DNA of 36,672 nucleotides from the NCBI GenBank assembly GCA_903830625.1, contig CAIKUK010000012.1, positions 1 through 36,672 of the forward strand. The letters are read 5' to 3'. Position 1 is the stretch's first letter, and each line of letters begins with the position of its first letter. Made by a program: the position numbers and the translations under genes. Below are positions 1 through 6,277 of the stretch, piece by piece. Under the pieces are notes generated by a model, which was not told the origin of the DNA, did no database searches, and saw only the letters and a list, made by a program, of their open reading frames with translations. This DNA is from Candidatus Yanofskyibacteriota bacterium (GTDB taxonomy: Bacteria; Patescibacteriota; Minisyncoccia; 2-02-FULL-40-12; GWA2-44-9).

Positions 1-811
1 CCAGTAAATACATGGCCCCGAAAATAGAAGCCACGGCATCTATCCGGTTATCCGCCTCTGTCGCTTTGAAATATCCATCCTTGCTGTAAAGTTTTTGGAG
101 GATGCTTTTTTTAACTTTTTCGAACTCAGCTCCATATTCTTTGGTTTTAGTATCCTGGCCAAGCTTGGTATATATATCACGCATGTATTTGAGGCTTTGG
201 GCCCACCAAATGTTTATATCCGACAGTTTCCCGCCCCGATTGATACTGTCGGCCCAATCCGGGGTATGATTTTTAAAAAATGCCAAACCGTCGTCAGGGT
301 CTATTTTTGTTTTAAAAAAAGAAACGGCTTTTTCTACTTGTTTAATATGACTTTTGACAAATTCCTCCCCCTCTTTTGAATTTTCAAATAATTTTCCGAT
401 TGAAATTAAAATTACCGGCACCGTATCCTCGGCTCCGGAAAAATCTTGACCTTCGTATACTGGACGTTCCGGCCAACCCTTGCTTTTGCGTTCTATCAAA
501 GCAAACAAGGGCCATGCCAAAAAACGCAGGCCGGGCACTAAACGCAATAGCAAATACTGACGCTCCACCCTGAAAGGAAGCGCGCCATCTGCTCTTTGGT
601 ATTTAAAGATTGTTCGCAAAGAGTCTACTACTGCCTGCGGGTTAGTAATGGTGAAATAATTTCCAGCCGCATGAGCAAAATCTCTTGACCAGAGTTGGTT
701 ATAATAATTCGACTTAGGATCGCTTGACGGCATGATACCGAACCCGGGAAAATAATTAGATTCCAGCCGCTTCGTTATATCCTCGGCTATTTCGTCAACA
801 ATATTATTCAT
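1..811 (-). CDS. Six-hairpin glycosidase, glucoamylase or debranching type (partial)
   Basis: The frame is open from ATG at 811 to the window edge (about 270 codons). It is missing from the ORF track because its stop lies outside. The translation has LWSRDFAHAAGNYF near residue 40, then RADGALPFR, DWADSI and an alpha-helical pattern, as in (alpha/alpha)6 glycosidases of the amylo-alpha-1,6-glucosidase, GH15 and GH63 kind. Such enzymes hydrolyse or trim alpha-glucans or related glycosides. No signal peptide is visible, so a cytoplasmic role is likely. The ATG overlaps the end of the upstream acyltransferase gene by 8 bases, so the two are translationally coupled. Fold assignment is fairly secure; substrate is not known. 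Confidence 0.72.
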   Translation of the reverse strand, partial: MNNIVDEIAEDITKRLESNYFPGFGIMPSSDPKSNYYNQLWSRDFAHAAGNYFTITNPQAVVDSLRTIFKYQRADGALPFRVERQYLLLRLVPGLRFLAWPLFALIERKSKGWPERPVYEGQDFSGAEDTVPVILISIGKLFENSKEGEEFVKSHIKQVEKAVSFFKTKIDPDDGLAFFKNHTPDWADSINRGGKLSDINIWWAQSLKYMRDIYTKLGQDTKTKEYGAEFEKVKKSILQKLYSKDGYFKATEADNRIDAVASIFGAMYLL

Positions 812-1667
812 GATTTTCTTCTTTGGGCTGTTTTTCGGATGGCATTAACTCCACTATTTTATCAATAAGAATCCTAGATTGGATTTTTAACTGCTCCTTA
901 AGAGAATCGAATTCTTGCAGTTCCTGTTTGTCTATTGTTACTCCCTTTTTTCTTTTTTCGATAATTTCGGCCAATCTATCAAGCCCTTCAATATGTTGAA
1001 GTTCAAAAGACGGCCCTATTTTAATATCTGCAGCTGGCCTTTGCAGAAGTGTCTTGATTTTATGGTCAGACATTCCAACCTTGGTTCCTTCATCTGATTT
1101 GACATCTACTCCCACTGGTAATACCACCGCATTGGTTATTTCCGATAAATAAACGGCACCATACCCACTGCGCTCCACGACACCTTGATGTGACGGCTGA
1201 TGGCCCGCAATTATAATACTTCTACCATCCTGCATTGCATCAGCCATTGGTTTGAAATTTTCGGGATTAAATTTTCTTGGTTTACCACTCGCAGGCAATT
1301 CCCAATCTATGGGCAAGAAGTTTCCCGTCCCTAAAACTTTCATTCCCACGTTGGACCCCATATCCTGGCTGAATTTATACTGGATAGATTGATTGGTGAT
1401 TATCACATCAAAATACTTGGAAAGCAGGCCGGCCGCTAGAGGTAAATCCAAATCTGACGCGTGAGATACAGCGATAACCACCTTCCGGTCAGAAGGTATT
1501 TCAAGGACGTGTTCAAGACCATCAACTTTCACCTCCCGAACCGCAACTTTAGTGAAAACTTCCAAAGCCGTAATAAGCCGTTTCGAACTTTTATCTTTAC
1601 GTTTCCAGATTTTTTCTGGATTGTTTTCTATATTTTTATCTACAACAGTGGGACGTTCTAAACTCAT
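804..1667 (-). CDS. PlsC-like 1-acyl-glycerol-3-phosphate acyltransferase family protein
   Basis: This 287-residue protein carries the acyltransferase signature: an HX4D box (SHASDLDLP, near residue 88), a block II-like GNFLPID, a GRSIIIAGHQPSHQG segment where EGTRS usually lies, and NAVVLPVGVD as block IV. PlsC-type enzymes transfer an acyl chain to lysophosphatidic acid or another lysolipid at the membrane. The classic EGTRS is not conserved, so the acceptor may differ. No transmembrane helix is obvious. It is followed with an 8-base overlap by the glycosidase gene. The start ATG at 1667 has no Shine-Dalgarno site. A strong hairpin upstream separates it from the cupin gene. Confidence 0.6.
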   Translation of the reverse strand: MSLERPTVVDKNIENNPEKIWKRKDKSSKRLITALEVFTKVAVREVKVDGLEHVLEIPSDRKVVIAVSHASDLDLPLAAGLLSKYFDVIITNQSIQYKFSQDMGSNVGMKVLGTGNFLPIDWELPASGKPRKFNPENFKPMADAMQDGRSIIIAGHQPSHQGVVERSGYGAVYLSEITNAVVLPVGVDVKSDEGTKVGMSDHKIKTLLQRPAADIKIGPSFELQHIEGLDRLAEIIEKRKKGVTIDKQELQEFDSLKEQLKIQSRILIDKIVELMPSEKQPKEENHE

Positions 1668-1700
1668 GTTTTTATTTGATTATTTACCTTATTGTACCAT

Positions 1701-1731
1701 AAAAGCCGGCCAGTTGAACTGGCCGGCTTTT
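1701..1731 (-). terminator. Perfect hairpin terminator after the cupin gene
   Basis: Perfect 15-bp inverted repeat with a one-base centre (AAAAGCCGGCCAGTT and its complement). It ends in a short T-run on either strand and lies 9 bases after the cupin stop. It can work in both directions but most likely ends the cupin transcript. Confidence 0.8.
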
Positions 1732-1740
1732 ATGATTAGT

Positions 1741-2139
1741 CTACTCGCTCGTAACCCCGTCAAAATGCTCTCCTTCATCAGCTACGGCATCAGCTTTGGT
1801 TTTGTGAATTTTCCCATCCTTGTGATTAGGTGGAGAATAAACGGTATAAAGTTTAAGAGGCGTGTCGGAGGAGGTATTAATGATATTGTGTTTGGCGCCG
1901 GCCGGAACGACTACCGCAAATCCGCTTTTAATTTCATGTTCCACATCATCCAAAATCGCTTTGCCTTGTCCTTCTTCAACGCGAATGAACTGGTCAAGCT
2001 GATGTATTTCTTCTCCGATATCTTCACCGGCATTTATGCTCATCACTACCAATTGGCTATTCTTGGCGGTATATAAAACCGTACGAAAATTCTCATTCTG
2101 AATAGACGCTTCTTCTATATTTATGACATATCCTTTCAT
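1741..2139 (-). CDS. Small cupin-domain protein
   Basis: This 132-residue protein is a single cupin barrel. The first conserved block is seen as GEDIGEEIHQLDQFIRVEEG (residues about 38-57) and the second as PAGAKHNIINTSSDTPLKLY (about 95-114). The His and Glu residues are candidate metal ligands. Small stand-alone cupins bind a metal and act as isomerases, dioxygenases or sensors, so the sequence alone gives no substrate. It has its own terminator and a TATAAT-like box about 45 bases upstream, so it is probably monocistronic. The family is common in CPR genomes. Confidence 0.8.
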   Translation of the reverse strand: MKGYVINIEEASIQNENFRTVLYTAKNSQLVVMSINAGEDIGEEIHQLDQFIRVEEGQGKAILDDVEHEIKSGFAVVVPAGAKHNIINTSSDTPLKLYTVYSPPNHKDGKIHKTKADAVADEGEHFDGVTSE

Positions 2140-2218
2140 AATGTATGCGCCGCATTACTGAATCCGGCGTTTTAAAGCTTAACCTAATTATAATAAAACC
2201 CCGTAAAAAAAGAAGAGC

Positions 2219-2244
2219 GGGCGGCGGGACAAGTCCCGCCGCCC
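2219..2244 (-). terminator. GC-rich hairpin terminator of the 24-residue ORF
   Basis: A perfect 12-bp stem (GGGCGGCGGGAC with its complement, two bases between) is followed on the minus strand by GCTCTTCTTTTTTT. It starts 4 bases after the stop of the tiny Cys-rich reading frame. Confidence 0.8.
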
Positions 2245-2248
2245 TGAG

Positions 2249-2323
2249 TCACCCTGCTCCGCAACCGCAGCTGCAACTGGCCGGGCAGGCCAGCTGGCGG
2301 AGCCAACGACGTCCAAGAAACAT
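2249..2323 (-). CDS. Candidate Cys-rich micropeptide (24 residues)
   Basis: ATG at 2323 follows an AAAGGAG Shine-Dalgarno site at good spacing and opens a 24-codon frame. Its C-terminal half is ACPASCSCGCGAG, with four Cys in nine residues; the N-terminal half is basic and hydrophobic (FLGRRWLRQL). It is framed by an extended -10 element upstream and a strong terminator directly downstream, so the whole unit is promoter, ribosome site, ORF and terminator in about 140 bases. Cys spacing suggests metal or thiol chemistry, but no family is recognised. It could also be a leader or a small RNA with a chance frame. Confidence 0.4.
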   Translation of the reverse strand: MFLGRRWLRQLACPASCSCGCGAG

Positions 2324-2352
2324 CTCTCTTACTCCTTTCACCTTACTATTTA

Positions 2353-2358
2353 ATTATA
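2353..2358 (-). promoter_or_regulatory. Extended -10 promoter element for the micropeptide
   Basis: The minus strand reads TGGTATAAT, a perfect extended -10 (TGnTATAAT). A TTGACA lies too close upstream (7-base gap) to act as -35. The predicted start gives a leader of about 20 bases before ATG 2323. Confidence 0.4.
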
Positions 2359-2367
2359 CCACACCTG

Positions 2368-2526
2368 TCAACCGGTATGGTTATCTTTTCTGGTGTTTTT
2401 CTCTATTTTTTCCAGTAAATCTATGGCTTTATTCACTTTCCAGTACCAAAGCACGGCTTTTCTGAAGATCAAAAGCAGAACCGAAAAGATGACTATCAGT
2501 GTCAGCAGAATTTGAAGGTTTTCCAT
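2368..2526 (-). CDS. 52-residue membrane partner of the band-7 protein
   Basis: This frame is too short for the ORF track. It starts 6 bases after the band-7 gene stop and encodes 52 residues: one N-terminal transmembrane helix (LQILLTLIVIFSVLLLIF, about residues 4-21), an aromatic patch LWYWK, then an amphipathic stretch AIDLLEKIEKNTRK. It has no Shine-Dalgarno site of its own and is probably coupled to the upstream gene. Bacterial band-7 genes are often paired with an NfeD-type membrane protein; this small protein occupies that position but shows no NfeD beta-barrel. Function is unknown; the operon link is inferred from spacing. Confidence 0.6.
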   Translation of the reverse strand: MENLQILLTLIVIFSVLLLIFRKAVLWYWKVNKAIDLLEKIEKNTRKDNHTG

Positions 2527-2532
2527 ATTTTA

Positions 2533-3291
2533 TTATTTCTTAACTTCTTCAGCGAGGAATCCTTGGATATCCTTGATAGTACCCATGAATTGTGCCGGGA
2601 AAATGATAGTGGAATTCTTCTCGGTGGCAATTTCGGCCAGGGTCTGCAAATTACGCAACTGAAGCGCAATGGGATGAGCCATCATAATATCGGCGGTGTC
2701 GGCCAGTTTTTGGGCGGACAAGAATTCGCCTTCGGCGGAAATGATTTTCGCTCTCTTTTCTCGTTCGGCTTCGGCTTGCTTGGCAATCGCCCGTTGCATG
2801 TCATCGGGCAATTGAATATCTTTTATTTCCACCGAACTGACCACGACGCCCCAGCTTTCCGTAAAGGCGTCAAGAATCTTCGTGATCTCGGCATTGATCG
2901 TTTCTCTTTCGGAAAGAATTTCATCCAACTGGAATTTGCCGACAATATTGCGAAGCGAGGTCTGGGCAATCTGGTCTATCGCCGCTTGAACATCCTGAAT
3001 AGCGACGATACTTTTAATCACGTCGGTAATGCGATAATACGCCACCGCCGAGACATCTACTGACACATTATCTTTAGTAATAATCTTCTGGGGCGGGACC
3101 GGCAAAGTCACGGTTCGCAAATCTATTTTTCTCATGCTTTCAAAATAAGGAATAATCATGCTCAAGCCCGGCCCTCTGGTGCCGACAATTCTGCCAAATC
3201 TAAAGACGACACCTTGTTTATACTGCTTGACCGTCCGTAAACCCGGAAAAATGAAGACAAAGAACACGAATAAAATATAGTAAAAAATCAT
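2533..3291 (-). CDS. SPFH/band-7 (stomatin or slipin-like) membrane protein
   Basis: The 252-residue protein has one N-terminal hydrophobic anchor (residues 1-17), then the stomatin core: GVVFRFGRIVGTRGPGLSMI, IDLRTVTLPVPPQKIITKDN, VDVSAVAYYRI and the heptad region LPDDMQRAIAKQAEAEREKRAKII. Length and order match bacterial slipins, which oligomerise in membrane microdomains and often scaffold proteases. Residues 180-215 form the typical coiled coil. The start at 3291 places the anchor first. A small membrane protein follows within 6 bases. Substrate and partner proteins are not evident. Confidence 0.9.
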   Translation of the reverse strand: MIFYYILFVFFVFIFPGLRTVKQYKQGVVFRFGRIVGTRGPGLSMIIPYFESMRKIDLRTVTLPVPPQKIITKDNVSVDVSAVAYYRITDVIKSIVAIQDVQAAIDQIAQTSLRNIVGKFQLDEILSERETINAEITKILDAFTESWGVVVSSVEIKDIQLPDDMQRAIAKQAEAEREKRAKIISAEGEFLSAQKLADTADIMMAHPIALQLRNLQTLAEIATEKNSTIIFPAQFMGTIKDIQGFLAEEVKK

Positions 3292-3309
3292 ATTTTTATT
3301 GGTTAAATT

Positions 3310-3337
3310 GTTATACCCAAACGATACACCTTGTCAT
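3310..3337 (-). promoter_or_regulatory. Promoter of the band-7 gene
   Basis: On the minus strand ATGACA and TATAAC are 16 bases apart. The predicted start would leave a leader of roughly 12 bases, with no Shine-Dalgarno site. Confidence 0.5.
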
Positions 3338-3362
3338 AAGCCCGGTCAATAAACCAAATCAT

Positions 3363-3393
3363 TAGAAAAAGAAGGGGGAATTAGCTCTCCCCC
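3363..3393 (-). terminator. Terminator overlapping the zinc-ribbon stop codon
   Basis: GGGGGA pairs with TCCCCC, and CTTCTTTTTCT follows on the minus strand. The stop codon of the small gene lies in the loop. Confidence 0.65.
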
Positions 3394-3536
3394 AGGAGCT
3401 GAAAGCACTTCGTGCAAATCCACTTCTTGATTCCCTTAATCAAGGCAAAGACGGTGTAGCAGTTGTACCCGTTCACCGTGCTGCATCGCTCACAGAAAAA
3501 CGTATCCGTCTTGCACAGTTCCGCTTTTTTCCCCAT
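3381..3536 (-). CDS. 51-residue zinc-ribbon-like protein
   Basis: This frame is absent from the ORF track. ATG at 3536 follows a perfect AGGAGG at 7-base spacing. The protein is 51 residues with CERC (15-18) and CTKC (41-44) knuckles plus Cys 8 and Cys 26, a layout expected for a small zinc ribbon; the rest is basic and aromatic. Zinc ribbons of this size usually bind nucleic acid or a protein partner. The gene has its own terminator and no obvious operon partner. It resembles in style, not in detail, the partial Cys-rich gene at the right edge of the window. Confidence 0.65.
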   Translation of the reverse strand: MGKKAELCKTDTFFCERCSTVNGYNCYTVFALIKGIKKWICTKCFQLLGES

Positions 3537-3560
3537 TCACTGCCTCCTATCCACTACTAC

Positions 3561-3842
3561 TTATTCATCGACATCATTCCCCCATTGCCAGCGCGGTTTT
3601 TCTCCTTTCCAGTAACCGAAAGTAAATATAAGCGTCATCATCAGCAGGAAGCCTAAGAGCGCCGCGCCAGGAGCGTCATCAGTATCCCCAACGTAAACAC
3701 CGGCAAAAAGAATAGCTATGCCAATAACCACGACAAGCCAACCCTGCCAAGTCACCGGAGTCCAGCCCCAGCCATAAAGTTTCCGTTTAAACCAGTACCC
3801 TTCCGGATTATCTTTTAAATATTGTAAGTATTTCTTAAACAT
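3561..3842 (-). CDS. Conserved CPR-type 93-residue membrane protein
   Basis: The protein has a conserved amphipathic N-terminus (YLKDNPEGYWFKRKLYGWGW), then two transmembrane helices (about residues 35-51 and 60-77) and a charged C-terminus. I recognise this pattern as a small protein common in Patescibacteria; no biochemical role is known to me. The start is notable: ATG at 3842-3840 lies two bases after the last base of tRNA-Gln, so no leader or Shine-Dalgarno site is possible outside the tRNA. The conserved N-terminus supports this start. The gene and the tRNA are probably co-transcribed and separated by tRNA 3' processing. Confidence 0.75.
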   Translation of the reverse strand: MFKKYLQYLKDNPEGYWFKRKLYGWGWTPVTWQGWLVVVIGIAILFAGVYVGDTDDAPGAALLGFLLMMTLIFTFGYWKGEKPRWQWGNDVDE

Positions 3843-3843
3843 G

Positions 3844-3914
3844 CTGCGGGACTTGGATTCGGACCAAGATACTGGGCTTCAAAGGCCCATGTCCTACCAT
3901 TAGACGATCCCGCA
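3844..3914 (-). tRNA. tRNA-Gln (anticodon UUG)
   Basis: The minus strand folds into a full cloverleaf: acceptor TGCGGGA with TCCCGCA, D-stem GTCT with GGAC, anticodon stem TGGGC with GCCCA around CTTTGAA (anticodon TTG), and T-stem CTTGG with CCAAG. The U1-A72 end pair is typical of glutamine tRNAs. The discriminator is G and CCA is not encoded, so it must be added after transcription. The 3' end abuts the start codon of the 93-residue gene. Confidence 0.93.
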
Positions 3915-3924
3915 AATTAAAACT

Positions 3925-3953
3925 ATTATGCCCTATTTCGGGCTTTTTTTCAA
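3925..3953 (-). promoter_or_regulatory. Promoter of tRNA-Gln
   Basis: TTGAAA and CATAAT are 17 bases apart on the minus strand, directly after the dnaX stop codon and about 10 bases before the tRNA. A short GCCC/GGGC hairpin lies in the spacer; on the plus strand it is followed by seven Ts and could stop antisense transcription. Confidence 0.55.
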
Positions 3954-5024
3954 TTAGAGTTGCATCACCGCAAGCTCCAGAGGAAGTTGAGGAATGGGGG
4001 AAAACTTAATTTGACTGCGGGCAAGCGTGAAAACATTTATTATCTTAATAAGCTTATCATTGTCAATAGATGCCAATGTGACGAATTGATTATGAGCTTC
4101 GGGACCTTCAATTGAACCTGAGAGGGTTGGATTGACCCGCGAGAGCAACGCGCCCCGGGCATATGAAATAAATTCTTTGGTGAAGTGTTCCAAATCCATA
4201 CCAGCATCATGAATACTATGAATCAGGGCCACAGCGGAGGCTTTGTCGCCGGAAGCTAGATAACCCATGAATTGCGGATGGTAGGTATAAGGAATAAGAC
4301 CCAGCACATTACTGACTTGAGCGAGACTGATCTGACCACTCGGAATCATACTACGAATTTTGGTCAAAGCCACTTCGGCATCACGAAGCGCGCCGTCGGC
4401 CGATTTGGCCACGGCCAGTAAAGCATCGTCGTCAATCTGAATTTTCTCGACTCTGGCGATAGATTTTAATTTTCCGGCAATATCGCCGGGCGTGATGCGT
4501 TTAAAATCAAAGCGCTGAACGCGCGAAAGCACGGTTGTCAAAATTTTGTGCGGCTCAGTCGTAGCCAGAATAAAAACCACATGTGAAGGCGGTTCTTCCA
4601 GCACTTTCAAAAGAGCATTGAATGATTCCTTGGTCAGCATGTGAACCTCATCAATGAGAAAAACTTTGTATCCGCCGGACGGAGCAGCCACTTGGGCCGA
4701 TTCTTTAAGAGCGCGAATCTCATCAATACCGCGGTTGGAAGCGGCATCTATTTCAATCAGATCAAGAGAGATACCATTATTGACCGCGAGGCACGCCACA
4801 CAAGCATTGCAGGGCACCACTGCACCTTTTTTACCAAACTCGGCGCAATTCAAAGCCTTGGCAAAGATTCTAGCCAGAGTCGTTTTCCCTGTTCCCCTTG
4901 GCCCGGTAAACAAATAAGACTGGCCGATTCGCCCACTCGAAATCGCCCCTTCCAGGGTTCTGACGACGTGTTCCTGCCTCACTACTTGTGAGAAGGATTG
5001 AGGCCTGTATTTGCGATATAACAT
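3954..5024 (-). CDS. dnaX: DNA polymerase III subunit gamma/tau (gamma-length)
   Basis: The 356-residue protein is the clamp-loader ATPase. It has Walker A GPRGTGKT (41-48), a zinc module with Cys 60, 72, 75 and 78 (PCNACVAC), Walker B VFLIDEVHML (about 121-130), the sensor segment FILATTEPHKI and the SRVQRFDF arginine-finger motif. The C-terminal domains that bind DnaE and DnaB in tau are absent, so this is a gamma-like short form, as is common in reduced genomes. It would assemble with the delta-prime-like protein encoded at 28.9 kb. A TGATATACT box 11 bases before the ATG suggests a near-leaderless transcript. Confidence 0.95.
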   Translation of the reverse strand: MLYRKYRPQSFSQVVRQEHVVRTLEGAISSGRIGQSYLFTGPRGTGKTTLARIFAKALNCAEFGKKGAVVPCNACVACLAVNNGISLDLIEIDAASNRGIDEIRALKESAQVAAPSGGYKVFLIDEVHMLTKESFNALLKVLEEPPSHVVFILATTEPHKILTTVLSRVQRFDFKRITPGDIAGKLKSIARVEKIQIDDDALLAVAKSADGALRDAEVALTKIRSMIPSGQISLAQVSNVLGLIPYTYHPQFMGYLASGDKASAVALIHSIHDAGMDLEHFTKEFISYARGALLSRVNPTLSGSIEGPEAHNQFVTLASIDNDKLIKIINVFTLARSQIKFSPIPQLPLELAVMQL

Positions 5025-5035
5025 TGCTCAACTAC

Positions 5036-5044
5036 AGTATATCA
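5036..5044 (-). promoter_or_regulatory. Extended -10 element of dnaX
   Basis: The minus strand reads TGATATACT (TGnTATACT). Transcription would begin about 4-5 bases before the dnaX ATG, giving an almost leaderless mRNA. No clear -35 is seen. Confidence 0.4.
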
Positions 5045-5071
5045 ATTTTCAAAAATATTAAAGTCTCTAGA

Positions 5072-5099
5072 TTGACAATAATTCCACATGCCTTATTCT
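5072..5099 (+). promoter_or_regulatory. Promoter of the 46-residue gene
   Basis: Consensus TTGACA and TATTCT are separated by 16 bases, followed by a short leader with AGGGAGGAGGT. Confidence 0.7.
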
Positions 5100-5119
5100 A
5101 AAAAGGGAGGAGGTGCGTG

Positions 5120-5260
5120 GTGATAAAGAAAATTGTGAAAATTGTCCTTATCTCGTTGTTCTTTGTTGCACTTCTTGTCGCGGGAGTGAATCCGAGGCCG
5201 CTCGTGACCTGGGGCTGTATCATCTTTGCCATCGTTGATTTAATTTATTTGGCGAGGTGA
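5120..5260 (+). CDS. 46-residue two-helix membrane peptide
   Basis: This plus-strand frame is too short for the ORF track. It has a promoter, a very strong Shine-Dalgarno (AGGAGGT) 6 bases before GTG 5120, and a perfect terminator after its TGA. The peptide starts with a short basic segment (IKK), then a helix (IVLISLFFVALLVAG), a loop with NPRP, and a second helix (WGCIIFAIVDLIYL). GTG 5117 is an alternative start one codon upstream. No family is recognised. It is the only plus-strand gene between dnaX and the GtrA-like gene, so it is an autonomous unit. Confidence 0.65.
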   Translation: MIKKIVKIVLISLFFVALLVAGVNPRPLVTWGCIIFAIVDLIYLAR

Positions 5261-5282
5261 AGCATGTGGTTCTTTCCCCGAT

Positions 5283-5317
5283 GGGCTTGACAACAGCAGT
5301 CAAGCCCTTTTGGTTTT
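5283..5317 (+). terminator. Terminator of the 46-residue gene
   Basis: Perfect 9-bp stem GGGCTTGAC with GTCAAGCCC, seven-base loop, then TTTTGGTTTT on the plus strand. Confidence 0.85.
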
Positions 5318-5333
5318 AAGAGTTTGTTCCGTA

Positions 5334-5951
5334 CTACTTGAAGACGGCCAGTTTGAAGCCGACGAAGCTGAAGATGAGACCACAAGCGGAGCCGGCGACA
5401 GTGCCGACATTGGCCCAAGCATTGGGGGTTAAACCTCCCAGCGGATGAACAAAGTTGACGACCAGCGAGGCAATACTCACATTAACAATGAAAGCGATAA
5501 TGGTCACAATAAAAAATTTAGCAAACTCACCTGCACCGCCTTCATTATTTTTGGATTTGAACGCCCAATACTTGTTCCAGATGTAACTGGAGAGTACGCC
5601 GACGATAAAAGAAGCGCCGGAAATAATTGAGTAGCCGATGCCGGAAGTATAACCAGTATTGTATAAGAGGATATTCAATACGCCAGCCGTAACGGCAAAA
5701 TTAGTAAAACCAATGGCGGCGAATTTTCCAAATTGATTAAAGAAGTTCAGCCATTGGCCAAGCAAGTAGCCGAGCATCACGCCGAGAATCCAGACAATCG
5801 GCACAATGACAATTAGCGACATCCACGGCAAACCGTAAACTTCAGGCGTTTTTAAAAACACGAATATCTGCCACCCAATCGTCCCTGTCAACGCTCCCGT
5901 CAGTACTGCGAACCCCAAGTCTCTCTTCGTAAATTTTGAGACAAAACTCAT
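5334..5951 (-). CDS. GtrA-like polytopic membrane protein
   Basis: The 205-residue protein has two extra N-terminal helices (about 15-32 and 43-65) followed by the four-helix GtrA-like core. Core signatures are FGKFAAIGFTNFAVTAGVLN, SYIWNKYWAFK, FAKFFIVTIIAFIVNVSIAS and the final FSFVGFKLAVFK. GtrA-like proteins are thought to help move polyprenyl-linked sugars across the membrane, often for surface-glycan decoration. That fits the two GT39-type enzymes encoded at 11-14.5 kb, although the link is inferred. No Shine-Dalgarno site precedes ATG 5951. Confidence 0.82.
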   Translation of the reverse strand: MSFVSKFTKRDLGFAVLTGALTGTIGWQIFVFLKTPEVYGLPWMSLIVIVPIVWILGVMLGYLLGQWLNFFNQFGKFAAIGFTNFAVTAGVLNILLYNTGYTSGIGYSIISGASFIVGVLSSYIWNKYWAFKSKNNEGGAGEFAKFFIVTIIAFIVNVSIASLVVNFVHPLGGLTPNAWANVGTVAGSACGLIFSFVGFKLAVFK

Positions 5952-5965
5952 AGTTTATTTGTTAT

Positions 5966-6277
5966 TTATTGATTCTTTTTTAGGTCTAACACGGTCCTAC
6001 ACACTGCAATTTTACGGGACAGTTCTAAAAATAATTCTTCCGATTCTCCCGCCTCTACATCTGACCTAATACAGACCTTCTCAATCTCAATTCGAAGTCT
6101 ATCCCATTCAATTTGGAGTTCTTCGACAGTAGAGGGTCCTCGCAACTGTTCGTGAAAATCTTTCATAAGCTCCCTTGCTGTTGTACCAGAACTTTTTGTT
6201 TTTGAAAAAAATTCTTTTAAAAATGGATAGCTCTCAATCTCTCTTTCTCCTAAATCATCTGGCATCTCGTGGTTCAT
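5966..6277 (-). CDS. Hypothetical helical protein, third gene of the TraG-like operon
   Basis: This 103-residue acidic protein is not recognised. It appears wholly alpha-helical and soluble, with a Glu-rich segment (VEELQIEWDRLRIEIEKV) that could form a coiled coil. Its ATG overlaps the TGA of the TraG-like ATPase gene (ATGA), so the two are translationally coupled and the product may bind or regulate the ATPase. It has two Cys and no transmembrane helix. Confidence 0.6.
   Translation of the reverse strand: MNHEMPDDLGEREIESYPFLKEFFSKTKSSGTTARELMKDFHEQLRGPSTVEELQIEWDRLRIEIEKVCIRSDVEAGESEELFLELSRKIAVCRTVLDLKKNQ

Noticed and set aside
95-573. Plus ORFs at 95-379 and 376-573
   Set aside because: They are shadows of the glycosidase gene on the minus strand, whose frame is open through the whole stretch.
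2367-2372. TTGACA as -35 for the micropeptide promoter
   Set aside because: It is only seven bases from the TATAAT, so it cannot act as -35 for it.
1552-3063. Plus ORFs at 1552-2076, 2145-2465 and 2512-3063
   Set aside because: They lie antisense to the cupin, small-gene and band-7 frames and have no family resemblance.
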